From Pseudomonas viridiflava (GTDB taxonomy: Bacteria > Pseudomonadota > Gammaproteobacteria > Pseudomonadales > Pseudomonadaceae): a DNA stretch of 64,000 nt. The notes beneath the pieces were generated by a model. The model searched no databases. It was not told the origin of the DNA and saw nothing but the letters and a program-made list of their open reading frames with translations. This document shows, in pieces, positions 53,534 to 64,000 of this stretch. The stretch is taken from the NCBI RefSeq assembly GCF_900582195.1, contig NZ_UTHA01000129.1, positions 1 to 64,000 on the forward strand, given 5' to 3'. How positions within the stretch are numbered: the first letter of the stretch is position 1; each line of letters starts with the position of its first letter. A program made the position numbers and the translations under genes.

Positions 53534-53767
53534 TCAATGCAGAACCCGCGGCCCTTCTTCTTTATCAAACTCGCCTTCGACCATACGACCGGCCATCTGC
53601 ACGCCAACGCTCAACATCGCTTTGGCGATTTCCACATGCTGACCTTGCAGGAATGCCTTGGCATCCTCGGAGAAATCCAGCGTCACCAGAGAACCTTCGT
53701 CCTCGGCCCTGCGCAGCTCGATTCGGCCGTCTGGTAACTCGACAATTTCTAGAAAGGACGTTGGCAT
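53534..53767 (-). CDS. Small conserved hypothetical protein
   Basis: A 77-residue acidic cytoplasmic protein (MPTSFLEIVELPDGRIELRR...), probably a beta-hairpin followed by a helix (AKAFLQGQHVEIAKAMLSVGVQMAGRM). I recognise it as a protein conserved beside lexA-sulA in Pseudomonas, of no known function. A run AGAACAGA upstream is a weak ribosome-binding site. It precedes no other gene on its strand before the sulA 3' end. Confidence 0.75.
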   Translation of the reverse strand: MPTSFLEIVELPDGRIELRRAEDEGSLVTLDFSEDAKAFLQGQHVEIAKAMLSVGVQMAGRMVEGEFDKEEGPRVLH

Positions 53768-53873
53768 AAAGGTCTGTTCTCCACGAAAGGCAGGGATTAT
53801 ATAGACATCATTCAGGCTTCGCTCGGGATCTTGACCAGCAGCATGTTTCAGATTGCCACCGCGTCAATCACCC

Positions 53874-54398
53874 TCAGCACTCGTTCAAGCCTTCGCGAAA
53901 GCGAATCGCCAAGCCTTTCAGATTCTGCCGCCAGCTCTCCAGCTCCTCTCGACTCAACTCTTCTGGCGCTTCGTTTTCATCCAGATTAATCGCCTGTATC
54001 AGCGGCTGAGTCACGTCCCCTTTAGGCTTGTGTGGCACCCGTGGCGGCTGAAACAGGGCCGAATGCGCAGCCAGCAGTTTCGCCAACCAGGTTTCCGAAT
54101 TCCCCGCCAGCTCGACCATCTCGGCCAATTCAGGTATCGCGATCGACTCCAGCACTTCACGCGTCAGCAGCATCTCGGCGCGTGGTGCATTGGCTTGCGG
54201 CAAACGATAGAAACCCGCGATCTCGTGACAGAGCCCCAGCAAGGCGCCATACAGATGAAACAACGCGGATTCACGCCCAGCCTGAATCAACGCCAGAGAA
54301 TTCATCGCCCGCCCTTCTTCAGCGCGAGCCAGGGCTTCCAGCGACAGACCGGCGAAATAGATCTTCTGGTTGGTGCGGGTATAGAGTTCGTGAGCCAT
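53874..54398 (-). CDS. Conserved hypothetical helical protein (DUF6586-like)
   Basis: A 174-residue, mostly helical cytoplasmic protein. It starts MAHELYTRTNQKIYFAGLSLEALA; the frame opens at 54413, but the ATG at 54398 is preceded by GGAGAG and gives the conserved start. The middle (ALFHLYGALLGLCHEIAGFYRLPQ) may be a hydrophobic helix. Conserved in Pseudomonas next to topA, no known function. Reads in the same direction as topA, but a strong terminator separates them. Confidence 0.75.
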   Translation of the reverse strand: MAHELYTRTNQKIYFAGLSLEALARAEEGRAMNSLALIQAGRESALFHLYGALLGLCHEIAGFYRLPQANAPRAEMLLTREVLESIAIPELAEMVELAGNSETWLAKLLAAHSALFQPPRVPHKPKGDVTQPLIQAINLDENEAPEELSREELESWRQNLKGLAIRFREGLNEC

Positions 54399-54482
54399 GA
54401 CGGCGCTCTCCACAACGAAATAATTGCTTCACACAGGCCGGACAGTGTCGTGGATGAGCCGATCCCACCGCAAGCACAAAAC

Positions 54483-54524
54483 AAAAAGGCCGCATGAAAA
54501 CCCGAGGGTTGTCATGCGGCCTTT
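54483..54524 (-). terminator. Intrinsic terminator of topA
   Basis: 13-bp stem (54485-54497 with 54512-54524) extended by an inner AACCC/GGGTT pair; on the minus strand followed by TTTTTGTTTTG. Confidence 0.92.
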
Positions 54525-54541
54525 CAGTGTCGGACTAACGC

Positions 54542-57172
54542 TTATTCAGCCTTGGCCTTGGTACGCTTGTCTTCAACCGTCCACTTACCGCCATCGAAGT
54601 ACGCCTTCCAACCGGTAGGCTTGCCGTCGACTTCGGTCTGCACGTATTGCTCCTTGGTCTTGCGGCTATAACGAATCACCGCTGGCAGACCATCAGGATC
54701 CTTCTGCGGAGCGTCGCACAGGAAGTGATACTTCGGATCAATCTCGTCCTTGTGCGGCAGAATCTCGAGCACCAGCGGAGCACGGGTCTCACGGTTTTTC
54801 GGGAACTGACTGGCGGCCAGGAACAGACCGGACGCACCGTCACGCAAGATGTAGGTGTCGTTGACCTTTTCGCATTTCAGCTCAGGCATCTTCACCGGAT
54901 CCATCTTCGGTGGCGCCGCGTCACCGCTCTTCAGCAGTTTGCGGGTGTTCTTGCACTCGGGGTTGGTGCAACCGAAGAACTTACCGAAACGGCCGGTCTT
55001 GAGCTGCATCTCGCTGCCGCACTTATCACATTCCAGGCTCGGACCTTCGTAGCCCTTGATGCGATAGCTGCCCTCTTCGATTTCGTAGCCCGCGCAATCC
55101 GGGTTGTTACCGCAGATGTGCAGCTTGCGCTTCTCATCGAGCAGGTAAGCGTCCATCGCCGTGCTGCAGATCGGGCAGCGATGCTTGCCACGCAGCACCA
55201 GCGATTCCGATTCGCCCTCGTCGTCCGCAGCGATCTCGTCGCCCGGCACAAGGTTGACGGTGGCCTTGCAGCGCTCTTTCGGCGGCAGACTGTAGCCGGA
55301 GCAACCGAGGAACACGCCGGTCGATGCGGTACGGATCTGCATCGGACGGCCGCAAGTGGTGCAAGGAATATCGGTCATGACCGGCTGGTTGGCGCGCATG
55401 CCGCTTTCCGGGTTTTCGGCTACTTCGAGTTTCTTTTTGAAGTCGCCGTAGAACTCGTCCAGCACGCTTTTCCAGTCGCGCTCACCCTGCGCCACGTCAT
55501 CGAGGTTCTCTTCCATGCCGGCGGTGAAGCCGTAGTCCATGAGGTTCGAGAAGCTTTCCGACAGGCGTTCGGTAACGATGTCACCCATCTTTTCCGAGTA
55601 GAAACGACGGTTGTGCAGGGTCACGTAACCGCGATCCTGAATGGTCGAAATGATCGCAGCGTAGGTCGAAGGACGACCGATACCGCGTTTTTCCATTTCT
55701 TTAACCAGACTGGCTTCCGAGTAACGGGCCGGCGGTTTGGTGAAGTGCTGGGACGGATCGAGCTTGATCAGCTTCATCACGTCGCCCTGCGCCATATCCG
55801 GCAGAACGTCGTCATCGCCTGGCTTGGCAATCTGCGGCATGACGCGGGTGTAACCGTCGAACTTGAGGATACGGCCCTTGGCGCGCAGCTCGAAGTCGCC
55901 AGCGCCTACGCTGACGGTGGTCGACAAGTATTGCGCCGGGAGCATCTGGCAAGCGAGGAACTGGCGCCAGATAAGCTCGTAGAGGCGCTCAGCGTCACGC
56001 TCCATGCCTGCAAGCTTGCTCGGAATGGTGTTGGCGTCGGACGGACGAATCGCTTCGTGAGCCTCTTGCGCGCCTTCCTTGCTGCTGTAGACGTTCGGCG
56101 TTTCCGGCAGGTACTTCTTGCCGAACTCGTCTTCGATGTAAGTACGCGCCATCGCCACGGCATCAGCCGAGAGGTTGGTCGAGTCGGTACGCATATAAGT
56201 GATGTAGCCGGCTTCGTACAGACGCTGGGCCATCATCATGGTTTTCTTCACGCCAAAGCCCAGGCGGTTGCTCGCAGCCTGTTGCAACGTGGACGTGATG
56301 AATGGCGCTGAAGGCTTGCTGCTGGTCGGCTTGTCTTCGCGCTTGACGATGCTGTAGCTGGAAGACTTGAGTTTCTCCAGCGCGGCCATGGCCTGGGCTT
56401 CGTTCAGTGGCTTGAAGGCTTCGCCTTTCTCGCGAGCCACTTCGAAACGCACTGTCGAGCCTTTGGTGGTGCCGAGATCGGCGTGCACTTCCCAGTACTC
56501 TTCCGGGTTAAACGCGCGAATTTCGCGCTCACGCTCAACGACCAGCTTCACGGCAACCGATTGCACACGGCCGGCGGACAGGCCACGGGCGATCTTCGCC
56601 CACAGCAGCGGCGAAACCATGTAACCCACAACGCGGTCGAGGAAACGACGCGCCTGCTGCGCGTTGACACGATCGATATCCAGCTCGCCAGGTTCCGAGA
56701 AGGCTTCCTGGATCGCCTTCTTGGTGATTTCGTTGAACACCACACGCTTGTAGCGGCTGTCGTCACCACCGATAGCTTCGCGCAGGTGCCAGGCAATGGC
56801 TTCCCCCTCGCGATCCAAGTCGGTTGCGAGATAGATGGTGTCAGCATCTTTGGCGAGCCGGCGCAGCTCTTCGATGACCTTCTCTTTACCCGGAAGGATC
56901 TCGTATTGAGCCTTCCAGCCATGATCGGGATCGACACCCATACGCGAGACGAGCTGCTTGCGCGCTTTCTCTTTCGGCGAGAGCACCGGACCTTCGCCCG
57001 CGGCAGCCTTGCCGCGCTTGGCGGCCGGCTCTTTGCTGGCGCTAGCCGAACCGCTGGTGGGCAGGTCTCGGATATGGCCGATACTCGACTTCACCACGTA
57101 TTGGTTACCCAGATACTTGTTGATGGTCTTGGCCTTAGCCGGGGATTCCACAATGACCAGCGATTTGCCCAT
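54542..57172 (-). CDS. topA: DNA topoisomerase I
   Basis: An 876-residue type IA topoisomerase that relaxes negative supercoils. Toprim domain at the N-terminus ([18 protein letters not shown]; acidic DLDREGE at 118-124), active-site Tyr326 ([11 protein letters not shown]), and three C-terminal four-cysteine zinc-ribbon repeats (from about 600, [10 protein letters not shown]...; [10 protein letters not shown]...; [10 protein letters not shown]...). An insert of about 27 residues at 40-66 ([19 protein letters not shown]) is rich in Ala/Lys, and the C-terminus ends in a basic tail. Promoter boxes are visible upstream. Confidence 0.96.
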   Translation of the reverse strand: MGKSLVIVESPAKAKTINKYLGNQYVVKSSIGHIRDLPTSGSASASKEPAAKRGKAAAGEGPVLSPKEKARKQLVSRMGVDPDHGWKAQYEILPGKEKVIEELRRLAKDADTIYLATDLDREGEAIAWHLREAIGGDDSRYKRVVFNEITKKAIQEAFSEPGELDIDRVNAQQARRFLDRVVGYMVSPLLWAKIARGLSAGRVQSVAVKLVVEREREIRAFNPEEYWEVHADLGTTKGSTVRFEVAREKGEAFKPLNEAQAMAALEKLKSSSYSIVKREDKPTSSKPSAPFITSTLQQAASNRLGFGVKKTMMMAQRLYEAGYITYMRTDSTNLSADAVAMARTYIEDEFGKKYLPETPNVYSSKEGAQEAHEAIRPSDANTIPSKLAGMERDAERLYELIWRQFLACQMLPAQYLSTTVSVGAGDFELRAKGRILKFDGYTRVMPQIAKPGDDDVLPDMAQGDVMKLIKLDPSQHFTKPPARYSEASLVKEMEKRGIGRPSTYAAIISTIQDRGYVTLHNRRFYSEKMGDIVTERLSESFSNLMDYGFTAGMEENLDDVAQGERDWKSVLDEFYGDFKKKLEVAENPESGMRANQPVMTDIPCTTCGRPMQIRTASTGVFLGCSGYSLPPKERCKATVNLVPGDEIAADDEGESESLVLRGKHRCPICSTAMDAYLLDEKRKLHICGNNPDCAGYEIEEGSYRIKGYEGPSLECDKCGSEMQLKTGRFGKFFGCTNPECKNTRKLLKSGDAAPPKMDPVKMPELKCEKVNDTYILRDGASGLFLAASQFPKNRETRAPLVLEILPHKDEIDPKYHFLCDAPQKDPDGLPAVIRYSRKTKEQYVQTEVDGKPTGWKAYFDGGKWTVEDKRTKAKAE

Positions 57173-57232
57173 GGATCAGAAAATTCCTGAATTCTAGAAG
57201 TGAAAGGCGGTTGGCGCCTGACGCGGCACCGC

Positions 57233-57261
57233 TATATATAGTTGATACAAGGTGAGGTCAA
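57233..57261 (-). promoter_or_regulatory. Sigma-70 promoter of topA
   Basis: On the minus strand: -35 TTGACC (57261-57256), 17-bp spacer, -10 TATATA (57238-57233). It predicts a 5' leader of about 55 bases before the topA ATG at 57172. Confidence 0.75.
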
Positions 57262-57286
57262 GCGCAGGGTTCTGCGCGCACTCGCC

Positions 57287-57523
57287 TTATGCCTTGGAAA
57301 AAAGGCTCGGTTCGGCTTGCACCAAAGCAAAGCGTGGCACCTGCTCGCCGTCAACCTCGACTGACTCGAGAAACATGCTCAGAGGGCGCACCCAAAAGCC
57401 GTAATCGCCATACAGGGCTTGGTAAAACACCACTTCTTCTTCGGTCTCGGAATGCCGCGCCACACTGAATACGCGGTACTGCGGACCTTTGTAATGTTGG
57501 TAGAGCCCAGGTTGTATCGGCAT
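57287..57523 (-). CDS. DUF1653-family protein
   Basis: A 78-residue protein with the DUF1653 pattern: PGLYQHYKGPQYRVFSVARHSETEEEVVFYQALYGDYGFWVRPLSMFLE. The fold is a small beta-barrel. The frame opens at 57541; ATG 57523 follows GAGGG and starts MPIQPGLYQHYKG. Function unknown; it is conserved between topA and fadA in Pseudomonas as I recall. A possible role in sensing or binding small ligands is only a guess. Confidence 0.85.
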   Translation of the reverse strand: MPIQPGLYQHYKGPQYRVFSVARHSETEEEVVFYQALYGDYGFWVRPLSMFLESVEVDGEQVPRFALVQAEPSLFSKA

Positions 57524-57574
57524 GTGTTGGCCCTCACTCAAATTTTTTCAAAATAAAATAAAAATAAATCCGCA

Positions 57575-57603
57575 AAAACAAAAACCGGGGCACTTGGCCC
57601 CGG
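57575..57603 (-). terminator. Intrinsic terminator of fadBA
   Basis: 7-bp GC stem (CCGGGGC 57585-57591 with GCCCCGG 57597-57603), loop of 5; on the minus strand followed by TTTTTGTTTTTG. Confidence 0.9.
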
Positions 57604-57621
57604 CTTCCATCGACGAGACGC

Positions 57622-58812
<1,191 letters not shown>

Positions 58813-58826
58813 CTAGTTGGGGGCGC

Positions 58827-60974
58827 TTAACCGAAGAAGCTCTGGCCGTTTTTGGCCATTTCGCGCAGCTTCGCGGTCGGGTGGTACAGCGCGCCCAAAT
58901 CAGCGTACTGGTCAGCCAGGGCAACGAACTCGGCAACACCGATCGAATCGATGTAGCGCAGCGCACCGCCACGGAATGGAGGGAAACCGATACCGTAGAC
59001 CAGACCCATGTCGGCTTCGGCGGCGGTTTCAACGATGCCGTCTTCCAGGCAACGCACGGTTTCCAGGCACAGCGGGATCATCATCCAGTTGATGATGTCT
59101 TCGTCAGTGACTTCGCGCTGCTCGTAAACGATCGGCTTGAGCACTTCCAGTACCGACGGATCGGCGACTTTCTTCTGCTTGCCTTTCTTGTCGGCCTCGT
59201 AAGCGTAGAAGCCCTTGCCGTTCTTCTGGCCCAGGCGTTTGGCTTCGTACAGCACGTCGATGGCCGAGCGACGGTCATCCTTCATGCGATCCGGGAAGCC
59301 TTCAGCCATGACGTCACGACCGTGGTGACCGGTGTCGATGCCGACCACGTCCATCAGGTATGCCGGGCCCATCGGCCAGCCGAATTTTTCCATGACCTTG
59401 TCGATACGAACGAAGTCGACACCGGCGCTGACCAGCTTGGCGAAACCGCCGAAGTACGGGAACAGCACGCGGTTAACGAGGAAGCCCGGGCAGTCGTTGA
59501 CGACGATCGGGTTCTTGCCCATTTTCTTGGCGTAGGCAACGGTGGTAGCAACCGCCAGCTCACTGGACTTCTCGCCACGGATCACTTCCACCAGCGGCAT
59601 CATGTGCACCGGGTTGAAGAAGTGCATGCCGACGAAGTTTTCCGGACGCTTGAGGGCCTTGGCCAGCAAACTGATGGAGATGGTCGAGGTGTTGGACGCG
59701 AGGATGGTGTCCTCTTTGACCTGCGCTTCGACTTCAGCCAACACGGCTTGCTTGACCTTAGGGTTCTCGACCACAGCTTCGACCACCAGGTCGACGTGAC
59801 CGAAGTCGCCGTAGGACAGGGTCGGACGAATGGCGTTGAGCACTTCAGCCATTTTCGCAGCGGTCATGCGACCTTTATCAACGCGGCCAACCAGCAGTTT
59901 GGCGGCTTCGGCCAGACCCTGCTCGATACCGTGCTCGTTGATGTCCTTCATCAGGATCGGCGTACCTTTGGAGGCCGACTGATAGGCGATACCGCCACCC
60001 ATGATGCCGGCGCCCAGTACAGCAGCCTGCTTCACGTCCTTGGCGATTTCGTCGTAGGCCTTGGCCTTTTTCTTCAGTTCCTGATCGTTCAGGAACAGAC
60101 CGATCAAGCTTTGCGCGGCAGAGGTCTTGGCCAGTTTGACGAAACCGGCGGCTTCGACTTCCAGCGCCTTGTCACGACCGAAGTTCGCGGCTTTCTGGAT
60201 GGTCTTGATCGCTTCAACCGGCGCCGGGTAGTTCGGGCCAGCCTGACCGGCAACGAAACCTTTCGCGGTTTCGAAAGCCATCATTTGTTCAATGGCGTTC
60301 AGCTTGAGTTTTTCAAGTTTCGGCTGACGCTTGGCCTTGAAGTCGAACTCGCCGGAGATGGCGCGCTTGATCAGTTCAAGGGCAGCTTCCTGCAGCTTCT
60401 CAGGAGCAACCACGGCGTCGACAGCGCTGACTTTCAGAGCGTCTTCAGGGCGGTTTTCCTTACCGGAGGCAATCCATTCGATGGCGTTGTCGACACCGAT
60501 CAGACGCGGCAGACGCACGGTGCCGCCGAAGCCTGGGTAGATACCCAGTTTGACTTCCGGCAGACCGATCTTGGCCTTGGTCGACATGACGCGATAGTCG
60601 GCCGCCAGGCACATTTCCAGACCGCCGCCCAGTGCGATGCCATTAATGGCCACTACGGTCGGAACGTTGAGGTCTTCGAAATCGCTGAAGATCTTGTTGG
60701 CTTCGAGATTGCCAGCAACCAGCTCGGCATCCGGCAGCTTGAAGTTGTCGACAAATTCGGTGATGTCGGCGCCGACGATGAACACGTCCTTGCCACTGCT
60801 GACGATCACGCCCTTGATCGAAGCATCTGCCTTGATGGTGTCTACGGCCTGACGCAGTTCGTTCAGGGTTAGACGGTTGAACTTGTTGACGGACTCACCC
60901 TTGAGGTCGAATTTCAATTCGACGATGCCACTTTCAAGAGCTTTAACCGTGATGGCTTTACCTTCGTAAATCAT
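58827..60974 (-). CDS. fadB: Fatty acid oxidation complex alpha subunit FadB
   Basis: A 715-residue bifunctional enoyl-CoA hydratase / 3-hydroxyacyl-CoA dehydrogenase. The N-terminal crotonase domain (1-190) shows [17 protein letters not shown] with a catalytic Glu, and the dehydrogenase domain (from about 315) shows the NAD loop [14 protein letters not shown] and the [13 protein letters not shown] catalytic block. The frame opens at 61127; the ATG at 60974 ([10 protein letters not shown]) is the family start. Length equals E. coli FadB (729) within a few residues. PsrA control is likely. Confidence 0.96.
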   Translation of the reverse strand: MIYEGKAITVKALESGIVELKFDLKGESVNKFNRLTLNELRQAVDTIKADASIKGVIVSSGKDVFIVGADITEFVDNFKLPDAELVAGNLEANKIFSDFEDLNVPTVVAINGIALGGGLEMCLAADYRVMSTKAKIGLPEVKLGIYPGFGGTVRLPRLIGVDNAIEWIASGKENRPEDALKVSAVDAVVAPEKLQEAALELIKRAISGEFDFKAKRQPKLEKLKLNAIEQMMAFETAKGFVAGQAGPNYPAPVEAIKTIQKAANFGRDKALEVEAAGFVKLAKTSAAQSLIGLFLNDQELKKKAKAYDEIAKDVKQAAVLGAGIMGGGIAYQSASKGTPILMKDINEHGIEQGLAEAAKLLVGRVDKGRMTAAKMAEVLNAIRPTLSYGDFGHVDLVVEAVVENPKVKQAVLAEVEAQVKEDTILASNTSTISISLLAKALKRPENFVGMHFFNPVHMMPLVEVIRGEKSSELAVATTVAYAKKMGKNPIVVNDCPGFLVNRVLFPYFGGFAKLVSAGVDFVRIDKVMEKFGWPMGPAYLMDVVGIDTGHHGRDVMAEGFPDRMKDDRRSAIDVLYEAKRLGQKNGKGFYAYEADKKGKQKKVADPSVLEVLKPIVYEQREVTDEDIINWMMIPLCLETVRCLEDGIVETAAEADMGLVYGIGFPPFRGGALRYIDSIGVAEFVALADQYADLGALYHPTAKLREMAKNGQSFFG

Positions 60975-61319
60975 CAACTGATCTCCACGATATGGAAGCT
61001 GAACAGTACACGTCGGACGCAGGCGAATGGCTCGGCAGGACGCTTTTTCGTCGATGCTAACGCCAATCCACCCGGCACACCCGCCAACGCGATAGTCGGG
61101 ATTCTGTAGGAGCAGTCTGTAAGACAAACGCTCAATTCATACGCCCGTTTGATTTGGGTACGTCACCTTCACGGAATTTCCGACAATTGTCAATCGCCCA
61201 AAATACGGGTTGAAATGCGACTTTGCGGTCATTTCTGTAAGACGAAGACCCGCAACACGCGTCTGCATGTGAAGCCATTCATAGAATCAATAGTTAGAAA
61301 AGTCGCCCTAATTCGCAGC
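60975..61319. other. fadB upstream region
   Basis: A 345-bp gene-free stretch upstream of fadB. Apart from the CAAACG/CGTTTG inverted repeat at 61125-61151 I see no open reading frame with a ribosome-binding site and no clear promoter pair. It continues into the candidate small RNA on the plus strand. Confidence 0.5.
61125..61151. promoter_or_regulatory. Inverted repeat upstream of fadB, possible PsrA site
   Basis: CAAACG (61125-61130) and CGTTTG (61146-61151), perfect arms with a 15-base spacer, 151 bp upstream of fadB. The arm sequences match PsrA half-sites, but the spacing is far longer than the usual 2-4 bases, so this is tentative. Confidence 0.35.
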
Positions 61320-61440
61320 AGCCCCTGTTTAAAGGGCTACGCTGGGTGGACGCTAGGGAAATGCACTGTCTGAATCTGCATCAGAAAGATTTCCGGCCTG
61401 CCTGGCCAACCCCGCCCGATGAATCATGTCGGGCTTTTTA
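61320..61440 (+). ncRNA. Candidate small RNA with intrinsic terminator
   Basis: The plus strand between fadB and the next gene (both on minus) ends in a terminator: GCCCGA (61414-61419), 9-base loop, TCGGGC (61429-61434), then TTTTTA. No plus-strand gene precedes it. Just upstream are three more hairpins: AGCCC/GGGCT (61320-61324, 61334-61338), GGAAAT/ATTTCC (61357-61362, 61389-61394), and GGCC/GGCC (61395-61398, 61404-61407). The layout fits an RNA of about 120 bases. The 5' end and promoter are not defined. Confidence 0.45.
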
Positions 61441-61491
61441 TTGCGCGTCTGCCGGACCGTCCCCACCGTTGCGGTGGGAAAAGTCCGCGCG

Positions 61492-61929
61492 TCACGCCAG
61501 CGCTTTCAGGGTGGCGTCGATATCCTGCAAAACCGTGGCTTCGCCCTTCTCGCCCCAGTACAAGGCGATCATCTGCTTGTCTGCCTCGACTTTGAAAACG
61601 TTGCCCGGCAACTTTTCGAAATGATTGAGCAGCGTTTGATCTTCGCAGACTTCCTGCCACTGATTGACCCATACACCCGGCGATTTCTGCCAGTAAGTCC
61701 AGCAGACAGGCTGCTTGCTCCGACGTGGCCGATGATATTGCGCACAAGGATTCGGCGGCTCTTGCGCCAGCCAGTGCGGCCATTCCTGGGGCGCTAGCTG
61801 CATGGCCAAACCGATGCGTCGCGCCTCCATGCGCAGGGCGATGCGACCGCTTTGCGCACGGGATGGGCGTAACCACGCCAGTGGACTTAAAACCACCAGC
61901 AGGATTGACACCACTAACCAGACCGTCAT
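61492..61929 (-). CDS. Conserved hypothetical membrane-anchored protein
   Basis: A 145-residue protein with an N-terminal hydrophobic segment (MTVWLVVSILLVVLSPLAWL, 1-20) likely to be a membrane anchor, then a soluble domain with WPHWLAQEPP, CWTYWQKSPGVWVNQWQEVC and a C-terminal YWGEKGEATVLQDIDATLKALA. The frame opens at 61959; ATG 61929 is chosen because it begins the hydrophobic segment, and GATATGACGG-type upstream sequence gives only a weak ribosome-binding site. I do not recognise the family; it is conserved at this place in Pseudomonas as I recall. Confidence 0.7.
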   Translation of the reverse strand: MTVWLVVSILLVVLSPLAWLRPSRAQSGRIALRMEARRIGLAMQLAPQEWPHWLAQEPPNPCAQYHRPRRSKQPVCWTYWQKSPGVWVNQWQEVCEDQTLLNHFEKLPGNVFKVEADKQMIALYWGEKGEATVLQDIDATLKALA

Positions 61930-62032
61930 ATCTCTATTCCCAATTCTTGGTGAGTGCATTGTGTCACTTTGGAACCAATGCGCTTGAAACCAGCCATACT
62001 TAACAATATTGAAACCTCACGAGGAGCGCCTC

Positions 62033-62470
62033 ATGCCCTACCACCACATCCTGGTCGCCGTAGATCTGACTGAAGAGTGCGACCCTGTGATACACCGCGC
62101 CCGCGAGCTGTCGGTGAGCAATGGCGCCAAGCTGTCGCTGGTGCATATTGTCGAACCGATGGCCATGGCTTTTGGCGGCGACGTGCCGATGGATCTGTCA
62201 CAACTGCAACAACAGCAGTTCGATCAGGCCAAGGAACGCCTTGAGCGCTTGAAAGCCAAATACTCAGAGCTTGAAGGTGCCAACTGCCATCTGACCTATG
62301 GCCAGCCACGCCAGGAAATCCATCATTTCGCCAAGGAACAAACGTGCGATCTGATCGTGGTCGGCAGCCATGGCCGACATGGCCTGGCGCTGTTGCTCGG
62401 CTCGACCGCGAACGACGTACTGCACGGTGCGCCATGCGACGTCCTCGCCGTCCACCTGGTCAAACGTTGA
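62033..62470 (+). CDS. uspA: Universal stress protein A family
   Basis: A 145-residue UspA-type protein: MPYHHILVAVDLTEE at the start, and the C-terminal VVGSHGRHGLALLLGSTANDVLHGAPCDVLAV carries the G-2x-G-9x-G(S/T) nucleotide-binding pattern in part. The frame opens at 62009, but ATG 62033 follows GAGGAG. Cytoplasmic dimer expected; role in stress survival is from family knowledge. Monocistronic. Confidence 0.92.
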   Translation: MPYHHILVAVDLTEECDPVIHRARELSVSNGAKLSLVHIVEPMAMAFGGDVPMDLSQLQQQQFDQAKERLERLKAKYSELEGANCHLTYGQPRQEIHHFAKEQTCDLIVVGSHGRHGLALLLGSTANDVLHGAPCDVLAVHLVKR

Positions 62471-62482
62471 AACACTGATCAT

Positions 62483-62572
62483 TGTGGGAGCGAGCCGGCT
62501 CGCGAAGGCGTCGGCACATTCAGCATTAATGCCGCCTGCCACACCGTATTCGCGAGCAGGCTCGCTCCCACA
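62483..62572. repeat. REPIN (diverging REP pair)
   Basis: Reverse core 62483-62506 (GAGCCGGCTCGCGAA variant) and forward core 62549-62572, starting 12 bp after the usp stop and before the convergent uup gene. Confidence 0.88.
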
Positions 62573-62593
62573 TTGGGTCTCCACCCGAATATG

Positions 62594-62631
62594 AAAAGCC
62601 CGGCGCTCATCACTGAGCGCCGGGCTTTTTC
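62594..62631. terminator. Bidirectional intrinsic terminator between usp and uup
   Basis: Perfect 13-bp stem (62597-62609 with 62614-62626), loop TCAC, with A run before and T run after. Confidence 0.93.
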
Positions 62632-62644
62632 ACATCCGGATCAA

Positions 62645-64000
62645 TCAGGCATCCAGCTCGGCCCAGCGCTCCATCAACGCATCCAGCTCAGCCTGCAATT
62701 GCTCCAGCGAAGCAATCACCTTGGCCGTTTCAGCTGCTGGGCGCTGATAGAAGCCAGATTCAGCCATTTCAGCTTCCACCGCAGCAATCTGCTGTTCCTT
62801 GGCGTCGATATCGCCCGGCAGCGCTTCCAGCTCACGTTGCAGTTTGTAGCTGAGCTTTTTCTTGGCAGCCGGGGCGGCAGCGGCAGGCGCTGCAACGACT
62901 GCTGGCTCGGCAGTGACCACCGCCGAATTCAGATCAGCTTTGCCCGACTTGCTTTCGGTCACGCCCAGCAGACGCGGCGAACCGCCCTGACGGATCCAGT
63001 CCTGATAACCACCGACGTATTCACGCACCTTGCCTTCACCTTCGAAGACCAGGGTGCTGGTGACCACGTTGTCGAGGAATGCCCGGTCGTGGCTGACCAT
63101 CAGCACGGTGCCGTTGAAGGTCAGCAGCACTTCTTCAAGCAGTTCGAGGGTTTCCACATCGAGGTCGTTGGTCGGTTCGTCGAGCACCAGCAGGTTCGCC
63201 GGCTTGCTGAACAGCTTGGCCAGCAACAGACGCGCACGCTCGCCACCCGACAGCGCCTTGACCGGCGTGCGGGCACGCTGCGGGCTGAACAGGAAGTCGC
63301 CGAGGTAGCTCAGCACGTGACGGCTCTGGCCGTCGATATCGATAAAGTCGCGGCCTTCGGCGACGTTGTCGATCACGGTCTTTTCCAGGTCCAGCTGATG
63401 ACGCAACTGGTCGAAGTACGCCACGTCGATCCGCGTGCCCTCTTCCACTTTGCCGCTGGTCGGTTGCAGGCCGCTGAGCATCAGTTTCAGCAGAGTGGTC
63501 TTGCCGGTACCGTTGGCGCCGAGCAGACCGATACGGTCGCCGCGCGTCAGCACCATCGAGAAATCCTTGATCAGGAACGGGCCGCCCGGGTGAGCGAAAC
63601 TCACGTTCTCGAGCACCATCACCTGCTTGCCGGATTTGTCGGCGGTGTCCAACTGAATGTTGGCCTTGCCGGTGCGTTCACGACGTTCGCTACGCTCGAC
63701 GCGCAACGCTTTCAGGGCGCGGACGCGGCCTTCGTTACGGGTGCGGCGAGCCTTGATGCCCTGGCGGATCCAGACTTCTTCCTGGGCCAGTTTCTTGTCG
63801 AACAGCGCGTTGGCGGTTTCTTCAGCGGCCAGCGCGGCTTCTTTGTGCACGAGGAAGCTGGCGTAGTCGCCGTTCCAGTCGATCAGGCCGCCGCGATCCA
63901 GTTCAAGGATGCGCGTGGCGAGGTTTTGCAGGAAGGAACGGTCGTGCGTGATGAACAGCACAGCGCCCTGGAAATCCTTCAGCGCTTCTTCGAGCCAGGC
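62645..64000 (-). CDS. uup: ABC-F family ATPase Uup, 3' part (cut by window end)
   Basis: The last 451 residues of an ABC-F protein; the frame runs on past 64000, so the true start is outside. Visible are the end of the first ATPase domain (LFITHDRSFLQNLATRILELDRG), the linker between domains (charged, about 45-100), the second domain with Walker A GANGTGKTT, signature LSGGERARLLLA, and LDEPTNDLD, and a C-terminal coiled coil preceded by an Ala-rich hinge (AVVAAPAAAAPAAKKKLSYKL), typical of Uup. ABC-F proteins act on ribosomes; Uup is linked to DNA transposition precision in E. coli. Confidence 0.92.
   Translation of the reverse strand, partial: AWLEEALKDFQGAVLFITHDRSFLQNLATRILELDRGGLIDWNGDYASFLVHKEAALAAEETANALFDKKLAQEEVWIRQGIKARRTRNEGRVRALKALRVERSERRERTGKANIQLDTADKSGKQVMVLENVSFAHPGGPFLIKDFSMVLTRGDRIGLLGANGTGKTTLLKLMLSGLQPTSGKVEEGTRIDVAYFDQLRHQLDLEKTVIDNVAEGRDFIDIDGQSRHVLSYLGDFLFSPQRARTPVKALSGGERARLLLAKLFSKPANLLVLDEPTNDLDVETLELLEEVLLTFNGTVLMVSHDRAFLDNVVTSTLVFEGEGKVREYVGGYQDWIRQGGSPRLLGVTESKSGKADLNSAVVTAEPAVVAAPAAAAPAAKKKLSYKLQRELEALPGDIDAKEQQIAAVEAEMAESGFYQRPAAETAKVIASLEQLQAELDALMERWAELDA

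Noticed and set aside
58881..60872. 663-residue plus-strand frame across fadB
   Set aside because: Antisense shadow of fadB; no start signal and no recognisable domain.
61346..61624. 92-residue plus-strand frame overlapping the candidate small RNA
   Set aside because: It runs through the intrinsic terminator and into the antisense of the following gene, and has no ribosome-binding site.

Overview
The window is a chromosomal segment of a GC-rich gammaproteobacterium, almost certainly a Pseudomonas of the P. fluorescens group. The evidence is the gene set and gene order (tal, STAS/response regulator, PilZ, mlaA; queF, cupredoxin, copRS; lolCDE; sthA; gap, mfd; nagZ, psrA, lexA, sulA, topA, fadAB), which runs parallel to what I remember of the P. 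aeruginosa PAO1 chromosome, plus many copies of the TTCGCGAGCAAGCTCGCTCC REP/REPIN family. No rRNA, tRNA, CRISPR array, transposase or prophage is visible.

Positions 1-19200 hold an exopolysaccharide (EPS) locus. On the minus strand lie a YjbEFGH/GfcABCD-type export set with a Wza-like export lipoprotein (345-5297), galE, and then a Wzy-dependent assembly block read from wzb at 17912 down to an SGNH hydrolase ending at 8334: Wzb phosphatase, Wzc autokinase, one GT4 glycosyltransferase, a pyruvyl transferase, Wzx flippase, Wzy-like polymerase, acyltransferase, SGNH esterase. galU and a stand-alone phosphomannomutase C-terminal domain sit on the plus strand in the middle. A secreted clan GH-A hydrolase is divergent from wzb. 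No priming sugar-phosphate transferase is present. A 13-base motif (GACTAAAAATAAC and variants) recurs about 150-200 bp upstream of each of the three minus-strand transcription units (wzb, galE, gfcA) and looks like a shared regulatory element.

Positions 19365-28463 are housekeeping and signalling: transaldolase, a STAS/PP2C response-regulator partner-switch pair, a PilZ protein, MlaA, a degenerate PhnX-like HAD protein that has lost its catalytic aspartates, QueF, and a copper module (cupredoxin plus CopRS). Positions 28583-38903 hold the Lol lipoprotein-release transporter with an internal terminator, an atypical PilZ protein, a phosphodiesterase, soluble transhydrogenase, ApbE, a citrate-type MFS symporter and a long-form GAPDH.

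Positions 39273-64000 hold mfd, a CsiV-like protein, two convergent SWIM/SNF2 helicase paralogues, methylthioinosine phosphorylase, nagZ, psrA with overlapping self-operators, the lexA-sulA SOS operon with two LexA boxes, topA, fadBA, a candidate small RNA, a universal stress protein, and the 3' part of an ABC-F gene (uup) cut by the window end. Several start codons were moved from the longest reading frame on ribosome-binding-site or signal-peptide grounds; these are stated in each entry.
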